DNA from: Chloroflexota bacterium
Lineage (GTDB): Bacteria > Chloroflexota > Anaerolineae > Anaerolineales > DRMV01
Assembly: GCA_013154225.1 (NCBI GenBank)
Contig: JAADCW010000145.1
Coordinates: 1 to 6,256 of the forward strand
DNA length: 6,256 bases
Reading direction: 5' to 3'
Shown here: piece after piece, positions 1 to 6,256 of the stretch
How positions within the stretch are numbered: the stretch's first letter is position 1
How the letters are laid out: each line of letters begins with the position of its first letter
Notes under the pieces: model-generated
The model's database searches: none
The model's input: the letters and a program-made list of their open reading frames with translations, nothing else
Told to the model about the DNA's origin: nothing
Program-made: the position numbers and the translations under genes

Positions 1-737
1 GCCTGGACGAAGATTTCCTGCAAAAAGCCGCGAACTTTCGGCAAATCGTGCCCGTGTTTACCAACGTGATTTTCGACACCAGCCAGCCCCACGCTAACGT
101 GGTGTTCCCTCACATGTTTGCCTGGCTGGACGAGGTGCTGGAAATCGCTCGCGCGCATCCCGAAACCCTGTTCGTCATCCGTGCCCACCCTGACGAACAG
201 CGTCCTGGCAAAGCCGCGCGGGAAAGCGTGCGTGATTGGGCGCGCGCCCGCGGGGTGGAAAACCTGCCCAACGTGGTCTTTGTGGATTCCCAGGAATTCC
301 TCAATTCCTACGAACTCATCCGCCGGGCCAAATTCGTGATGGTTTACAACTCTACCATTGGCCTGGAAGCCGTGCTGTTGGGCAAGGCCGTGCTGTGTGC
401 GGGCAAGGCGCGCTTCACCCAATACCCCATCGTGTTCTTCCCCCGCACCCGGGAAGCCTTCCGCCAGCAGGCCGAGGAATTTCTGACCGCGGCAGGCGAT
501 GAAATTCCCGCGCCCGAAGCCTTCCGCCGCAACGCCCGCCGTTTCCTGTATTACCAACTCTACAAGGTTTCCTTGCCTTTTGACGCCTTCCTGGAAGACA
601 TCCCCAGCCAGCGGGGCTACGTGCGGCTCAAAGCGTTCCCGCCCCAAACCCTGTTGCCCGAACACAGCACCACCATGCGGGTATTGCGGGATGGCATTCT
701 GGAAGGCAAGCCGCTGGTGATGCCGGAGGAGGTATGA
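1..737 (+). CDS. Capsule polysaccharide synthesis-type glycosyltransferase (KpsC/LpsZ-like), 5' partial
   Basis: The reading frame is open from the first full codon at position 3, so the gene begins upstream; the GTG at 48 is an internal valine, not a convincing start. The visible 244 residues resemble the C-terminal half of GT-B-type capsule synthesis proteins (Capsule_synth family, KpsC/KpsS/LpsZ). Seen directly: a helix plus strand ending in IRAHPDE (about 180-197), where the His-Pro pair is typical of this family, and YNSTIGLEAVLLGK (345-386), matching the family's S-T-x-G-x-E-A element followed by a small-residue turn. No signal peptide or membrane segment is visible, consistent with a cytoplasmic enzyme. 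Known members move Kdo or related sugars from a nucleotide donor onto a capsule lipid or glycan; the sugar used here cannot be told. The stop codon overlaps the next start as ATGA, suggesting translational coupling. It could also be a CDP-glycerol-type polymer transferase; the broad GT-B call is safer than the substrate. Confidence 0.75.
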   Translation, partial: LDEDFLQKAANFRQIVPVFTNVIFDTSQPHANVVFPHMFAWLDEVLEIARAHPETLFVIRAHPDEQRPGKAARESVRDWARARGVENLPNVVFVDSQEFLNSYELIRRAKFVMVYNSTIGLEAVLLGKAVLCAGKARFTQYPIVFFPRTREAFRQQAEEFLTAAGDEIPAPEAFRRNARRFLYYQLYKVSLPFDAFLEDIPSQRGYVRLKAFPPQTLLPEHSTTMRVLRDGILEGKPLVMPEEV

Positions 738-2344
738 ACCAAGGTCGCCAAAGGCTCACTGCCGACCACCTGATGTGGGGCGTAGCATTGGCGATTGTTC
801 TAATGCACGGTTATCTGGCCACGACATCCACCAATTCCTTGCTCAACTGGTATCGTTACGACGATGCCTTTTATTATTTCAAAACAGCCCAAAATTTCGC
901 CCACGGTTTGGGCATGACTTTCGACGGCACCGGCACGACCAACGGTTTTCATCCGCTTTGGATGGCCGTTTGTGTGCCGGTGTTTGCTTTGGCCCGCGGG
1001 GTGGGCGATGTGCTCCCGCTGCGGGTGTTGGTGGTTATTGTGGGCGTGCTGGTAGCGGCTTCGGCTTGGGCACTTTACCGCGCGGGTAAACGCCTCTGGG
1101 GTGCAGAGGTTGCCCTGCTGGTAGCTGCATTTTGGGCGCTTTGGCCTGCTTCCTACGTGGCGCTGAGCGCAGGAGGGATGGAAACCTCACTCAACGCGCT
1201 CACCCTCATCGTATTTTGGCGCATGTTGATGCGGGTCTGGGCGCATCCCACAGAAGGCCGGGCTGTGCGCGTCCTGGGATGGGCCGCGGCGCTGGCGATG
1301 TTGGCTCGGCTGGACAACGCGCTCATCGTGGCTGTGGTAGGGTTGGCGCTGATTTGGCGCTGGTGGCAAGAGGGCCTGCGGGGAAAAAGGCTGGTGCGGA
1401 TGATGTGGTGGTTTGGTTGGCCTGGCTTGCTGGGCGTGGGCGCGTTTCTGGTTTGGGGGTATGTGGCCGTGGGTTCCTGGATGCCCATCAGCTCCGAGGT
1501 CAAAGCCTGGTGGGGAAGTCTGATGGGCACACCTTATGGCCGCGCCTGGCGCTATCGGCTGGCAAATTTCCTCACCACCTGGGCGCACACCCCTCTCACC
1601 CAATGGCCGCGTTTGTGGGCGCAATACCTGCCCTCATGGCGGCTGGCCGTGGCCCTAACTGCCGCGTTTGCCGCGCTCTTAGGCGGTATCGCTGGGCTTC
1701 GGGCCGCGTTCCGCCGCTGGCCTGATCTGAAAACGCACTTTTCCCAAGCCGCTTTGGCCCCCTTCCTGGGCGGCGTGATGGCGCATTGGGCATATATGCG
1801 CGTCTTTTCCGGCATCATGCCCTTGCGCCCCTGGTATTGGACCCCCGAACGACTGGCCGCTGCTATCCTGGCTGGTTGGGCACTCAGCAAACTCAGCCAG
1901 CGGATCCCTGCAAGCCAGCGCGTCAAAACCGCCTATTTGGGCACGGGAATGCTGTTGATCATTTTGGGAGGCTGGTGGCTGGAGGCTTTTCCCTGGTACA
2001 ATGCCCATGAGCACGTTTATCTGCACACTGCACGCTGGGTCGAAGCCCACACCGAAAAAGGCGCGGTGATCGGCGCGCCGGGGTCGGGTGCGCTGGGCTA
2101 TTTTGTGCATGACCGCCGTGTGATCAATTTGGATGGGCTGATTAGCACGCCAGCCTATCTTCACGCGTGGCAAGAGGGTAAAATTGTGCCTTACTTGCAT
2201 CACCTGCACGTGCAGTATGTGTTTGCCGGCTATTGGGTGAAGCACATGGCGCCCTACAAAGACACCTTGGCGCCTTATCTGGTGAACTTGGAGCAGTATC
2301 GTTACGATGGCGTCCTGGTTGGGCTGTTCCGAGTGCAATACTGA
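734..2344 (+). CDS. Multi-pass GT-C family membrane glycosyltransferase
   Basis: The 536-residue protein has about 10-11 predicted membrane helices by eye: residues 14-30, roughly 74-145 (three), a block around 175-240 (three), then about 300-325, 340-360, 370-385 and 398-418. After the first helix an outside loop carries YRYDDAFYYF with the acidic pair D43-D44, the usual catalytic or metal-binding site in GT-C enzymes of the PMT/ArnT type, followed by TNGFHPLW (69-76). A further conserved-looking ARLDN lies near residue 190. The last 100 or so residues form a soluble outside domain with GSGALGYF and NLDGLI. Family knowledge: such enzymes use polyprenyl-phosphate sugars and act at the outer face of the membrane. 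Acceptor and sugar are unknown. The ATG at 734 overlaps the upstream stop by 4 nt and is preceded by GGAGGAGG (725-732), supporting this start. It could be annotated as a dolichyl-phosphate-mannose mannosyltransferase-like or hypothetical membrane protein. Confidence 0.82.
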   Translation: MNQGRQRLTADHLMWGVALAIVLMHGYLATTSTNSLLNWYRYDDAFYYFKTAQNFAHGLGMTFDGTGTTNGFHPLWMAVCVPVFALARGVGDVLPLRVLVVIVGVLVAASAWALYRAGKRLWGAEVALLVAAFWALWPASYVALSAGGMETSLNALTLIVFWRMLMRVWAHPTEGRAVRVLGWAAALAMLARLDNALIVAVVGLALIWRWWQEGLRGKRLVRMMWWFGWPGLLGVGAFLVWGYVAVGSWMPISSEVKAWWGSLMGTPYGRAWRYRLANFLTTWAHTPLTQWPRLWAQYLPSWRLAVALTAAFAALLGGIAGLRAAFRRWPDLKTHFSQAALAPFLGGVMAHWAYMRVFSGIMPLRPWYWTPERLAAAILAGWALSKLSQRIPASQRVKTAYLGTGMLLIILGGWWLEAFPWYNAHEHVYLHTARWVEAHTEKGAVIGAPGSGALGYFVHDRRVINLDGLISTPAYLHAWQEGKIVPYLHHLHVQYVFAGYWVKHMAPYKDTLAPYLVNLEQYRYDGVLVGLFRVQY

Positions 2345-2351
2345 GAGAGGA
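2345..2351 (+). promoter_or_regulatory. Ribosome binding site for the sulfotransferase gene
   Basis: The purine run GAGAGGA lies just after the preceding stop codon and 12 nt before the ATG at 2364. A second in-frame ATG at 2370 would be 18 nt away, so 2364 is the better start. The spacing is rather long, so the assignment is moderate. Confidence 0.45.
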
Positions 2352-2363
2352 CGGTAGCATTTC

Positions 2364-3236
2364 ATGCCAATGATTGTTTGGGACAAAGCAGACGAAAGCG
2401 CCCGCTGGCTGCGCTGGCAGTGGCGGCGCTGGCAGGCCCAGAGGCGTTGGGGGGCTGAGGCGCTGCGCACAGCCCCGCGTTTGTTTGGAAACGCAATTCC
2501 CAAGTCAGGTTCGCATCTGTTGCACCAAATTTTGCAAGGCTTTGCCGATATTGGGCCGTTTGTGGTGCCCGGCATGCCACCTGTGAACCGCGACGCGGCC
2601 AACCGCAAACGCTCTTGGGAAGAAATGGCCGAACAACTACGCAAAATGCAACCCGGCGACATCCGCTACGGCTACCTGCCCGCGGAGCACGGCTTTGTTG
2701 AAATTCTGACCTCACCAGGTTGGGCTTCTATGCTAATCTACCGCGACCCCAGAGACGTTGCGGTCTCGCTCATGCATTACATCACCGACCGCCAACTGGA
2801 ACACGACTTTCACCAGGTGTTCCGCGAGCAACTCACCACCCCCAAAGCCCGCCTGCGCGCCATCATCAAAGGCATGGATCTGCCCCACAGCCACCTGCGC
2901 TCCACTTGGGAGCAGTACGTCAACTACCTTCCCTGGCTGGAGCACCCCGAAGTGCTTCCTGTGCGCTTTGAAGATTTGGTGCTCAACCGTCGGGAAACCC
3001 TGGGGCGCATTTTGGACTTTGTGCAACAGCGTGGCGGCTGGCAACTTACCCTGCCTCGCGAACAGGCGCTGGACGCACTGGAAGCCGCCATCCGCCCCCA
3101 ACGATCCGGCACGTTTCGCAAGGGCTTGCCCGGCGAATGGAAGGACTGGTTCGACGACGAACTCAAGCAACTTTTCAAAGAAGAAACCCGCGATTTGCTC
3201 ATCCGCTTAGGATACGAACAAGACAATGACTGGTAA
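2364..3236 (+). CDS. PAPS-dependent sulfotransferase (Sulfotransfer_1-like)
   Basis: This 290-residue protein, of normal length for the family, should transfer sulfate from PAPS to a hydroxyl or amino group. Three family signatures are visible in the right order: the 5'-phosphosulfate loop PKSGSHLL (46-53, cf. PKSGTTWL), the 3'-phosphate element YRDPRDVAVS (126-135, with R127, R130 and S135), and RKGLPGEW (252-259), matching the C-terminal RKGxxGxW nucleotide-binding motif. His109 in the LPAEHGF stretch is a candidate general base, by position only. There is no signal peptide; the N-terminus (about 13-35) is rich in Trp and Arg and may sit against a membrane or partner. The gene lies 19 nt after a membrane glycosyltransferase and overlaps a GT2 gene by 11 nt, so a glycan or glycolipid acceptor is the natural inference. 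Family assignment is firm; acceptor is unknown. Confidence 0.88.
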   Translation: MPMIVWDKADESARWLRWQWRRWQAQRRWGAEALRTAPRLFGNAIPKSGSHLLHQILQGFADIGPFVVPGMPPVNRDAANRKRSWEEMAEQLRKMQPGDIRYGYLPAEHGFVEILTSPGWASMLIYRDPRDVAVSLMHYITDRQLEHDFHQVFREQLTTPKARLRAIIKGMDLPHSHLRSTWEQYVNYLPWLEHPEVLPVRFEDLVLNRRETLGRILDFVQQRGGWQLTLPREQALDALEAAIRPQRSGTFRKGLPGEWKDWFDDELKQLFKEETRDLLIRLGYEQDNDW

Positions 3237-4173
3237 CCCTCGGTGCTCCATCGTCATCCGTGCGTACAACGAAGAAAAACACATCGGCCGTCTGCTGGAA
3301 GGCATCATGCAGCAGACCATGCAGGATTTTGAAATCATCCTGGTGGATTCCGGCTCGACCGATGCCACCGTGGCCATTGCCCGCCGCTACCCAGTGCAGG
3401 TTGTCCATATTCGGCCAGAGGAATTCACCTTTGGCCGCTCCCTTAATTTGGGCATTCAGCACGCGCGAGGCGAATTCATCGTCATGGCCAGCGCGCACGT
3501 CTATCCGGTATATCCTGATTGGTTAGAACGCCTGCTGGAACCCTTTGCCGACCCGCAGATCGCCCTCACCTATGGCAAACAGCGCGGCGACCATCGCACC
3601 AAGTTTTCCGAGCATCAGATCTTCGCGCGCTGGTTTCCGGAACAGTCCAACCTACGGCAACAGCATCCTTTCTGCAACAACGCCAACGCGGCCATCCGCC
3701 GCGCGCTGTGGGAACGCCACCCCTACGACGAAACCCTGACCGGCCTGGAAGACCTGGCCTGGGCCAAATGGGCCCTGGAAGAAGGCTACCTGCTGGCCTA
3801 CGTGGCCGAGGCTGAGATCGTGCACGTGCACGAAGAAACGCCCCGCAAAGTGTTCAACCGCTACCGGCGGGAAGCCATGGCCTTCAAGCGCCTTTACCCT
3901 GAAGCGCGCTTCTCGCTGTGGGATTTCATCCGCCTGTTTTCCGCGAACGTGGCCAGCGATTTGTATCACGCGGCCCGACAACGCCAACTATGGGGCAACA
4001 TGGCCAGCATTTTCTGGTTCCGCTGGATGCAATTTTGGGGCACGTATCGCGGCTACCGCATGGCCGCAAGCCCATTGACCGACCAACTGCGGCAAACGTT
4101 TTACTACCCGCGAGGCTTCCAACGAGAAAAGCCGACCCCCCGAGATGGTGTGGAGCCAATTCGCTATGAATGA
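3226..4173 (+). CDS. GT-A fold glycosyltransferase, family 2
   Basis: The 315-residue protein begins with the GT2 N-terminal strand and turn CSIVIRAYNEE (7-17), then ILVDSGSTDAT (38-48), the nucleotide-binding aspartates of GT-A enzymes. The segment where most GT2 enzymes have DxD reads MASAHVYP (87-94), so SAH replaces the metal-binding acids. The acceptor-side motif TGLEDLAWAKW (172-182) contains the E175-D176 pair expected around the catalytic base, and IVHVHEE follows (198-204). No clear transmembrane helix is seen, though the C-terminal third is rich in Trp, Phe and Arg and could attach to the membrane surface. The enzyme should transfer a sugar from a nucleotide donor to a growing glycan or lipid-linked acceptor in the cytoplasm; donor is unknown. 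Its ATG lies inside the end of the sulfotransferase gene (11-nt overlap) with only a weak AGGA 13 nt upstream, so translation is probably coupled. Confidence 0.88.
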   Translation: MTGNPRCSIVIRAYNEEKHIGRLLEGIMQQTMQDFEIILVDSGSTDATVAIARRYPVQVVHIRPEEFTFGRSLNLGIQHARGEFIVMASAHVYPVYPDWLERLLEPFADPQIALTYGKQRGDHRTKFSEHQIFARWFPEQSNLRQQHPFCNNANAAIRRALWERHPYDETLTGLEDLAWAKWALEEGYLLAYVAEAEIVHVHEETPRKVFNRYRREAMAFKRLYPEARFSLWDFIRLFSANVASDLYHAARQRQLWGNMASIFWFRWMQFWGTYRGYRMAASPLTDQLRQTFYYPRGFQREKPTPRDGVEPIRYE

Positions 4174-5068
4174 CGCCCTGCGGAAGCGCTTCCGACGGAC
4201 CCTGGGGGTGGCTCTGCTCATGCTGGCCGCGGCCTGCACTCAAACGCCGCTGGCTCAGCCCACCGCCACGCCATCCCCCAGCGCGACGCCGTTCCAACCT
4301 TCCCCCACCCCCATCCCCCTGGCCGCGGTGGTCAACGGCACACCTATTCCCCTGGCGGCCTACCAGGCCGAATTAGCCCGCTTCCAGGCAGGGATGGCCG
4401 AAGTTGGCACAAAACTGGCAACACCCGAAGACGCGCCGCAGTGGGTGCTGGATGACCTTATCAACCGCACATTGTTGGCTGAGGCCGCTTACCAACAAGG
4501 CTTTACCCCGCCAGATGACGCCACACTTTGGGCACAAGCCGTACAGGAAGCCGGCAGTGAAGCCGCCTTGCAAGACTATTTAGCCCATCAAGGCTACACC
4601 CGCGAAAGCTTCCTGGAAGCCCTCAAACAAGCCCAAGCCGCGGCCTGGATGGTGCAACACCTGGCAGAGCAGGTGCCTCAGCAAATGGAGCAGGTGCATG
4701 TGCGGCAGATTTTAGTATATAATAAACAAGAGGCTGAAGCCGTGTTGGCGCGTTTGCGCCACGGCGAGGATTTTGAAGCCCTGGCCGCAGCCTATGATCC
4801 CCAAGGGCGGGGAGATTTAGGTTGGTTCCCCCAAGGGTATCTTTCGCAAAAAGCACTGGAAGAAGCAGCCTTTGCCCTGGAACCAGGCCAGATAAGCGAC
4901 ATCATCCAGACCCCCTTGGGCTATCACATCATCCGCGTCGAAGCCCGTGAGATGCACCCCCTTGCGCCCGAAGTGCGCCGAAAATTGCAGTTAGATGCCG
5001 TTCAGGCTTGGCTGCAAAAACGGCGTGCCGAAAGCCACATCCAAGTCCTCCTCACGCCGACGCCTTAG
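4166..5068 (+). CDS. Parvulin-type peptidyl-prolyl cis-trans isomerase lipoprotein (PrsA/SurA-like)
   Basis: The start is set at ATG 4166 rather than the upstream in-frame ATG at 4145, because it gives a clean export signal (basic residues 6-11, hydrophobic 13-23, Cys24 in LAAAC) and a GGAG at 4152-4155 lies 10 nt before it. The 300-residue product should be lipid-anchored at Cys24. A Pro/Thr/Ser-rich tether follows (about 27-51), then a helical SurA_N-like region opening with VVNGTPIP (55-62), and a PpiC/rotamase domain from about 176 to 260: VHVRQILV (177-184), GDLGWFPQG (216-224) and LGYHIIRV (251-258). A basic helical tail closes the protein. The role is to speed prolyl isomerisation and help fold exported proteins outside the cytoplasmic membrane. 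It overlaps the GT2 gene by 8 nt, so it shares the glycan operon. The lipobox has Ala rather than Leu at -3, slightly atypical. Confidence 0.88.
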   Translation: MNDALRKRFRRTLGVALLMLAAACTQTPLAQPTATPSPSATPFQPSPTPIPLAAVVNGTPIPLAAYQAELARFQAGMAEVGTKLATPEDAPQWVLDDLINRTLLAEAAYQQGFTPPDDATLWAQAVQEAGSEAALQDYLAHQGYTRESFLEALKQAQAAAWMVQHLAEQVPQQMEQVHVRQILVYNKQEAEAVLARLRHGEDFEALAAAYDPQGRGDLGWFPQGYLSQKALEEAAFALEPGQISDIIQTPLGYHIIRVEAREMHPLAPEVRRKLQLDAVQAWLQKRRAESHIQVLLTPTP

Positions 5069-5070
5069 CC

Positions 5071-5076
5071 GGAGAG
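5071..5076 (+). promoter_or_regulatory. Ribosome binding site deciding the start at 5084
   Basis: GGAGAG lies 7 nt before ATG 5084 but only 1 nt before the in-frame GTG at 5078, so the ATG is the likely start. Confidence 0.6.
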
Positions 5077-5083
5077 AGTGCTC

Positions 5084-5809
5084 ATGTCCCTGGATTTTAT
5101 TGACGACGATTCGAAAAACAAAAAGCCCAGTTCGGGGTTGATTTGGAACGTGCTCACCACGTTGGTTTTGTTGAGCACCTTATGCCTGTTGAGCGGCTTT
5201 ATGCTCATTTTTGTCAACCCATACGTGGCTTTCAACCCCTTCCCGCCGCCCACGTTGCCGCCGGCGTTGAGTTTCCCTTCGCCCACGGCAACCCTGCCGG
5301 TGGTCACCCTGCCGCCCACGTGGACGCCTTCACCCACCATTACGCCCACGGCCATCCCGCCGACGGCCACCCAACCGCCCACGCCAACGCCGGTAGGCCC
5401 CACGCCTGAGCCTACCCTTACCCCCACGCCCTTCCCCTACGAACTCCAGCCTGGCACCCCCACCTACACCACCAGCCAGGTCTTCCACAGCGATCAGGGG
5501 TGTAACTGGCTGAGCGTGGCTGGGCAGGTGTTGGATGCAACCGGCCAACCGGTGGTGGTCAACGTGATGGTGCGCGGGGAACTGGCCGGCACACCGGTAG
5601 AACTCTACGCCATCAGCGGCACAGCAACCAATTTCGGGCCCGGCGGCTTTGAAATTCAACTGTCCGACCATCCCATTGCCAGCAACCACACCCTCTACAT
5701 CCAACTGCTGGATCCCAACGGGCTTCCCATTTCGCCCATGGTGTATTTCGACACCCACGACACCTGCGAAGAAAACATCACCCTTATCAACTTCCGCCGG
5801 GTGCCGTAG
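5084..5809 (+). CDS. Membrane-anchored surface protein with Pro/Thr stalk and small extracellular domain, function unknown
   Basis: The 241-residue protein has three parts. Residues 1-18 are short, charged and include KNKK, favouring a cytoplasmic N-terminus. Residues 19-44 form one hydrophobic helix. Residues 54 to about 126 are a low-complexity stalk made almost only of Pro and Thr with small hydrophobic residues, with TP and TPTP repeated many times. The remaining part, about 128-241, looks like a compact beta-rich domain: it opens with GCNWLSVAGQV (139-149), has a GPGGFEIQL strand and a conserved-looking LLDPNGLP turn, and ends near DTCEENITLINF. Its only two cysteines, C140 and C228, lie near the two ends and could form a disulfide outside the cell. 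I know similar Cys-Asn-Trp domains from Anaerolineae proteins annotated as hypothetical or carboxypeptidase-regulatory-like, but assign no function. It lies 15 nt after the isomerase gene and is the last gene before the terminator. Confidence 0.75.
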   Translation: MSLDFIDDDSKNKKPSSGLIWNVLTTLVLLSTLCLLSGFMLIFVNPYVAFNPFPPPTLPPALSFPSPTATLPVVTLPPTWTPSPTITPTAIPPTATQPPTPTPVGPTPEPTLTPTPFPYELQPGTPTYTTSQVFHSDQGCNWLSVAGQVLDATGQPVVVNVMVRGELAGTPVELYAISGTATNFGPGGFEIQLSDHPIASNHTLYIQLLDPNGLPISPMVYFDTHDTCEENITLINFRRVP

Positions 5810-5830
5810 CACTTCCCCTTTGCGCACAGC

Positions 5831-5867
5831 AACAGGCGAGGGAAAAATCCCTCGCCTGTTTTTGTTT
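5831..5867 (+). terminator. Strong Rho-independent terminator
   Basis: A perfect 13-bp stem (arms 5831-5843 and 5848-5860) closes a four-base AAAA loop, and the 3' arm runs into TTTTTGTTT (5859-5867). It sits 21 nt after the stop codon of the stalked surface protein and ends the six-gene unit. On the minus strand the hairpin would be followed only by a mixed sequence, so it acts chiefly on plus-strand transcripts. Confidence 0.93.
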
Positions 5868-5926
5868 CCGCGGCGGTGGGCAACAGGGCGAAAAACGCGC
5901 ATCTCAAAACCAAGACGCCAGTAGGG

Positions 5927-5940
5927 TAAAATTGAGGACA
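5927..5940 (+). promoter_or_regulatory. Possible -10 element and weak ribosome binding site before cydC
   Basis: TAAAAT (5927-5932) resembles a -10 hexamer, and GAGGA (5934-5938) lies just before the ATG at 5941. No recognisable -35 is seen 16-18 nt upstream. If TAAAAT is the -10, transcription would begin within a few bases of the ATG, giving a nearly leaderless mRNA, and GAGGA could not serve as a ribosome site. The two readings compete. Confidence 0.3.
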
Positions 5941-6256
5941 ATGGCCTCCAAGCAAACTTCCCTCACCCAATGGGCTGTCTTCCGCCGCCTGCTCGCGATG
6001 GTGACGCCATTCTGGAAAATGGTGCTCGCGTCGGTGCTGTTGGGCGCGGCCACGGTGCTCAGCAGCGTGGGACTGTTGGGCACAGGCGCGTGGATCATCG
6101 CCAAGGCCGCGCTGCACCCGCCCCTGGGCGACCTAAACGTGGCCATCGTGGGCGTGCGCTTCTTTGGCATTGCCCGCGGCGCGTTCCGCTACGGCGAGCG
6201 GCTGGTTTCCCACGACACCACGTTCCGGGTGCTCACCCGCCTGCGGGTGTGGTTCT
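5941..6256 (+). CDS. cydC: CydC subunit of the CydDC thiol ABC exporter, 3' partial
   Basis: The frame opens at ATG 5941 and runs without a stop to the window end, giving 105 residues of a protein normally near 550-600. A short basic N-terminus is followed by a first membrane helix (about 24-50, ending in SSVGLLGTGAWIIAKAAL) and the start of a second (about 62-75). The stretch RYGERLVSHDTTFRVLTRLR (83-102) closely matches the cytoplasmic coupling region typical of CydC and not CydD. The ATP-binding domain lies beyond the window. CydDC heterodimers move cysteine, glutathione or heme-related cargo across the cytoplasmic membrane and are needed for cytochrome bd assembly. The gene follows a terminator, so it heads a separate transcript; no cydD lies directly upstream, so a partner, if present, would be downstream or elsewhere. 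Another class of ABC exporter is possible but less likely. Confidence 0.85.
   Translation, partial: MASKQTSLTQWAVFRRLLAMVTPFWKMVLASVLLGAATVLSSVGLLGTGAWIIAKAALHPPLGDLNVAIVGVRFFGIARGAFRYGERLVSHDTTFRVLTRLRVWF

Noticed and set aside
1132..1725. Plus-strand 197-codon open frame inside the GT-C gene
   Set aside because: Out-of-frame shadow; the GT-C frame has clear membrane helices and motifs across the same bases, whereas this one has low-complexity Arg/Gly-rich sequence.
1679..2662. Long minus-strand open frame (327 codons) across the end of the GT-C gene and the start of the sulfotransferase gene
   Set aside because: It lies antisense to two well-supported genes, its translation shows no recognisable domain, and it reflects the codon bias of GC-rich genes on the other strand.
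4145..4165. Upstream in-frame ATG as the start of the isomerase gene
   Set aside because: It adds seven residues without a good ribosome site and weakens the export signal; ATG 4166 gives a standard lipoprotein N-terminus.
5065..5427. Minus-strand frame rich in Gly and Val repeats
   Set aside because: It is the complement of the Pro/Thr stalk codons; the repeat pattern comes from the plus-strand protein.
5270..5450. Repetitive C-rich DNA that could suggest a tandem repeat or CRISPR-like array
   Set aside because: The units are degenerate codons for Pro and Thr, with no fixed repeat length or spacers; it is explained by the protein stalk.
5330..5941. Minus-strand 203-codon frame covering the stalk gene and the terminator
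   Set aside because: It reads through a strong hairpin and antisense to a supported gene, with no recognisable domain or ribosome binding site.

Overview
The window looks like chromosomal DNA of a member of the Chloroflexota, probably class Anaerolineae. This rests on moderately GC-rich DNA, long Pro/Thr linkers (TPTPTP style) directly behind a lipobox or a membrane helix, and a C-terminal extracellular domain of a kind I associate with Anaerolineae surface proteins. It is an inference from protein style; no rRNA or other marker gene is present.

Positions 1-5809 carry six plus-strand genes packed like one operon: a capsule-synthesis-type (KpsC/LpsZ-like) glycosyltransferase cut by the window start; a multi-pass GT-C membrane glycosyltransferase (734-2344); a PAPS-dependent sulfotransferase (2364-3236); a GT-A/GT2 glycosyltransferase (3226-4173); a parvulin-type peptidyl-prolyl isomerase lipoprotein (4166-5068); and a single-helix membrane-anchored protein with a Pro/Thr stalk and a small extracellular domain (5084-5809). 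Neighbours overlap by 4, 11 and 8 nt or are separated by 19 and 15 nt. A strong intrinsic terminator at 5831-5867 closes the unit.

The first four genes read as a pathway for a surface glycan: transferases acting in the cytoplasm, one transferase acting at the membrane with a lipid-linked donor, and a sulfotransferase that would add sulfate to the glycan or its precursor. The last two encode exported proteins, a folding factor and a tethered surface protein of unknown function, that may serve the same envelope layer or simply share the transcript.

After the terminator a new unit starts at 5941 with the 5' end of cydC, the CydC subunit of the heterodimeric CydDC thiol ABC exporter linked to cytochrome bd assembly. 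It runs off the window end. No tRNA, rRNA, CRISPR array, insertion sequence or phage gene was seen. The most distinctive points are the sulfotransferase inside the glycosyltransferase operon, the GT2 enzyme with SAH where a DxD motif is expected, and the uncharacterised stalked surface protein.
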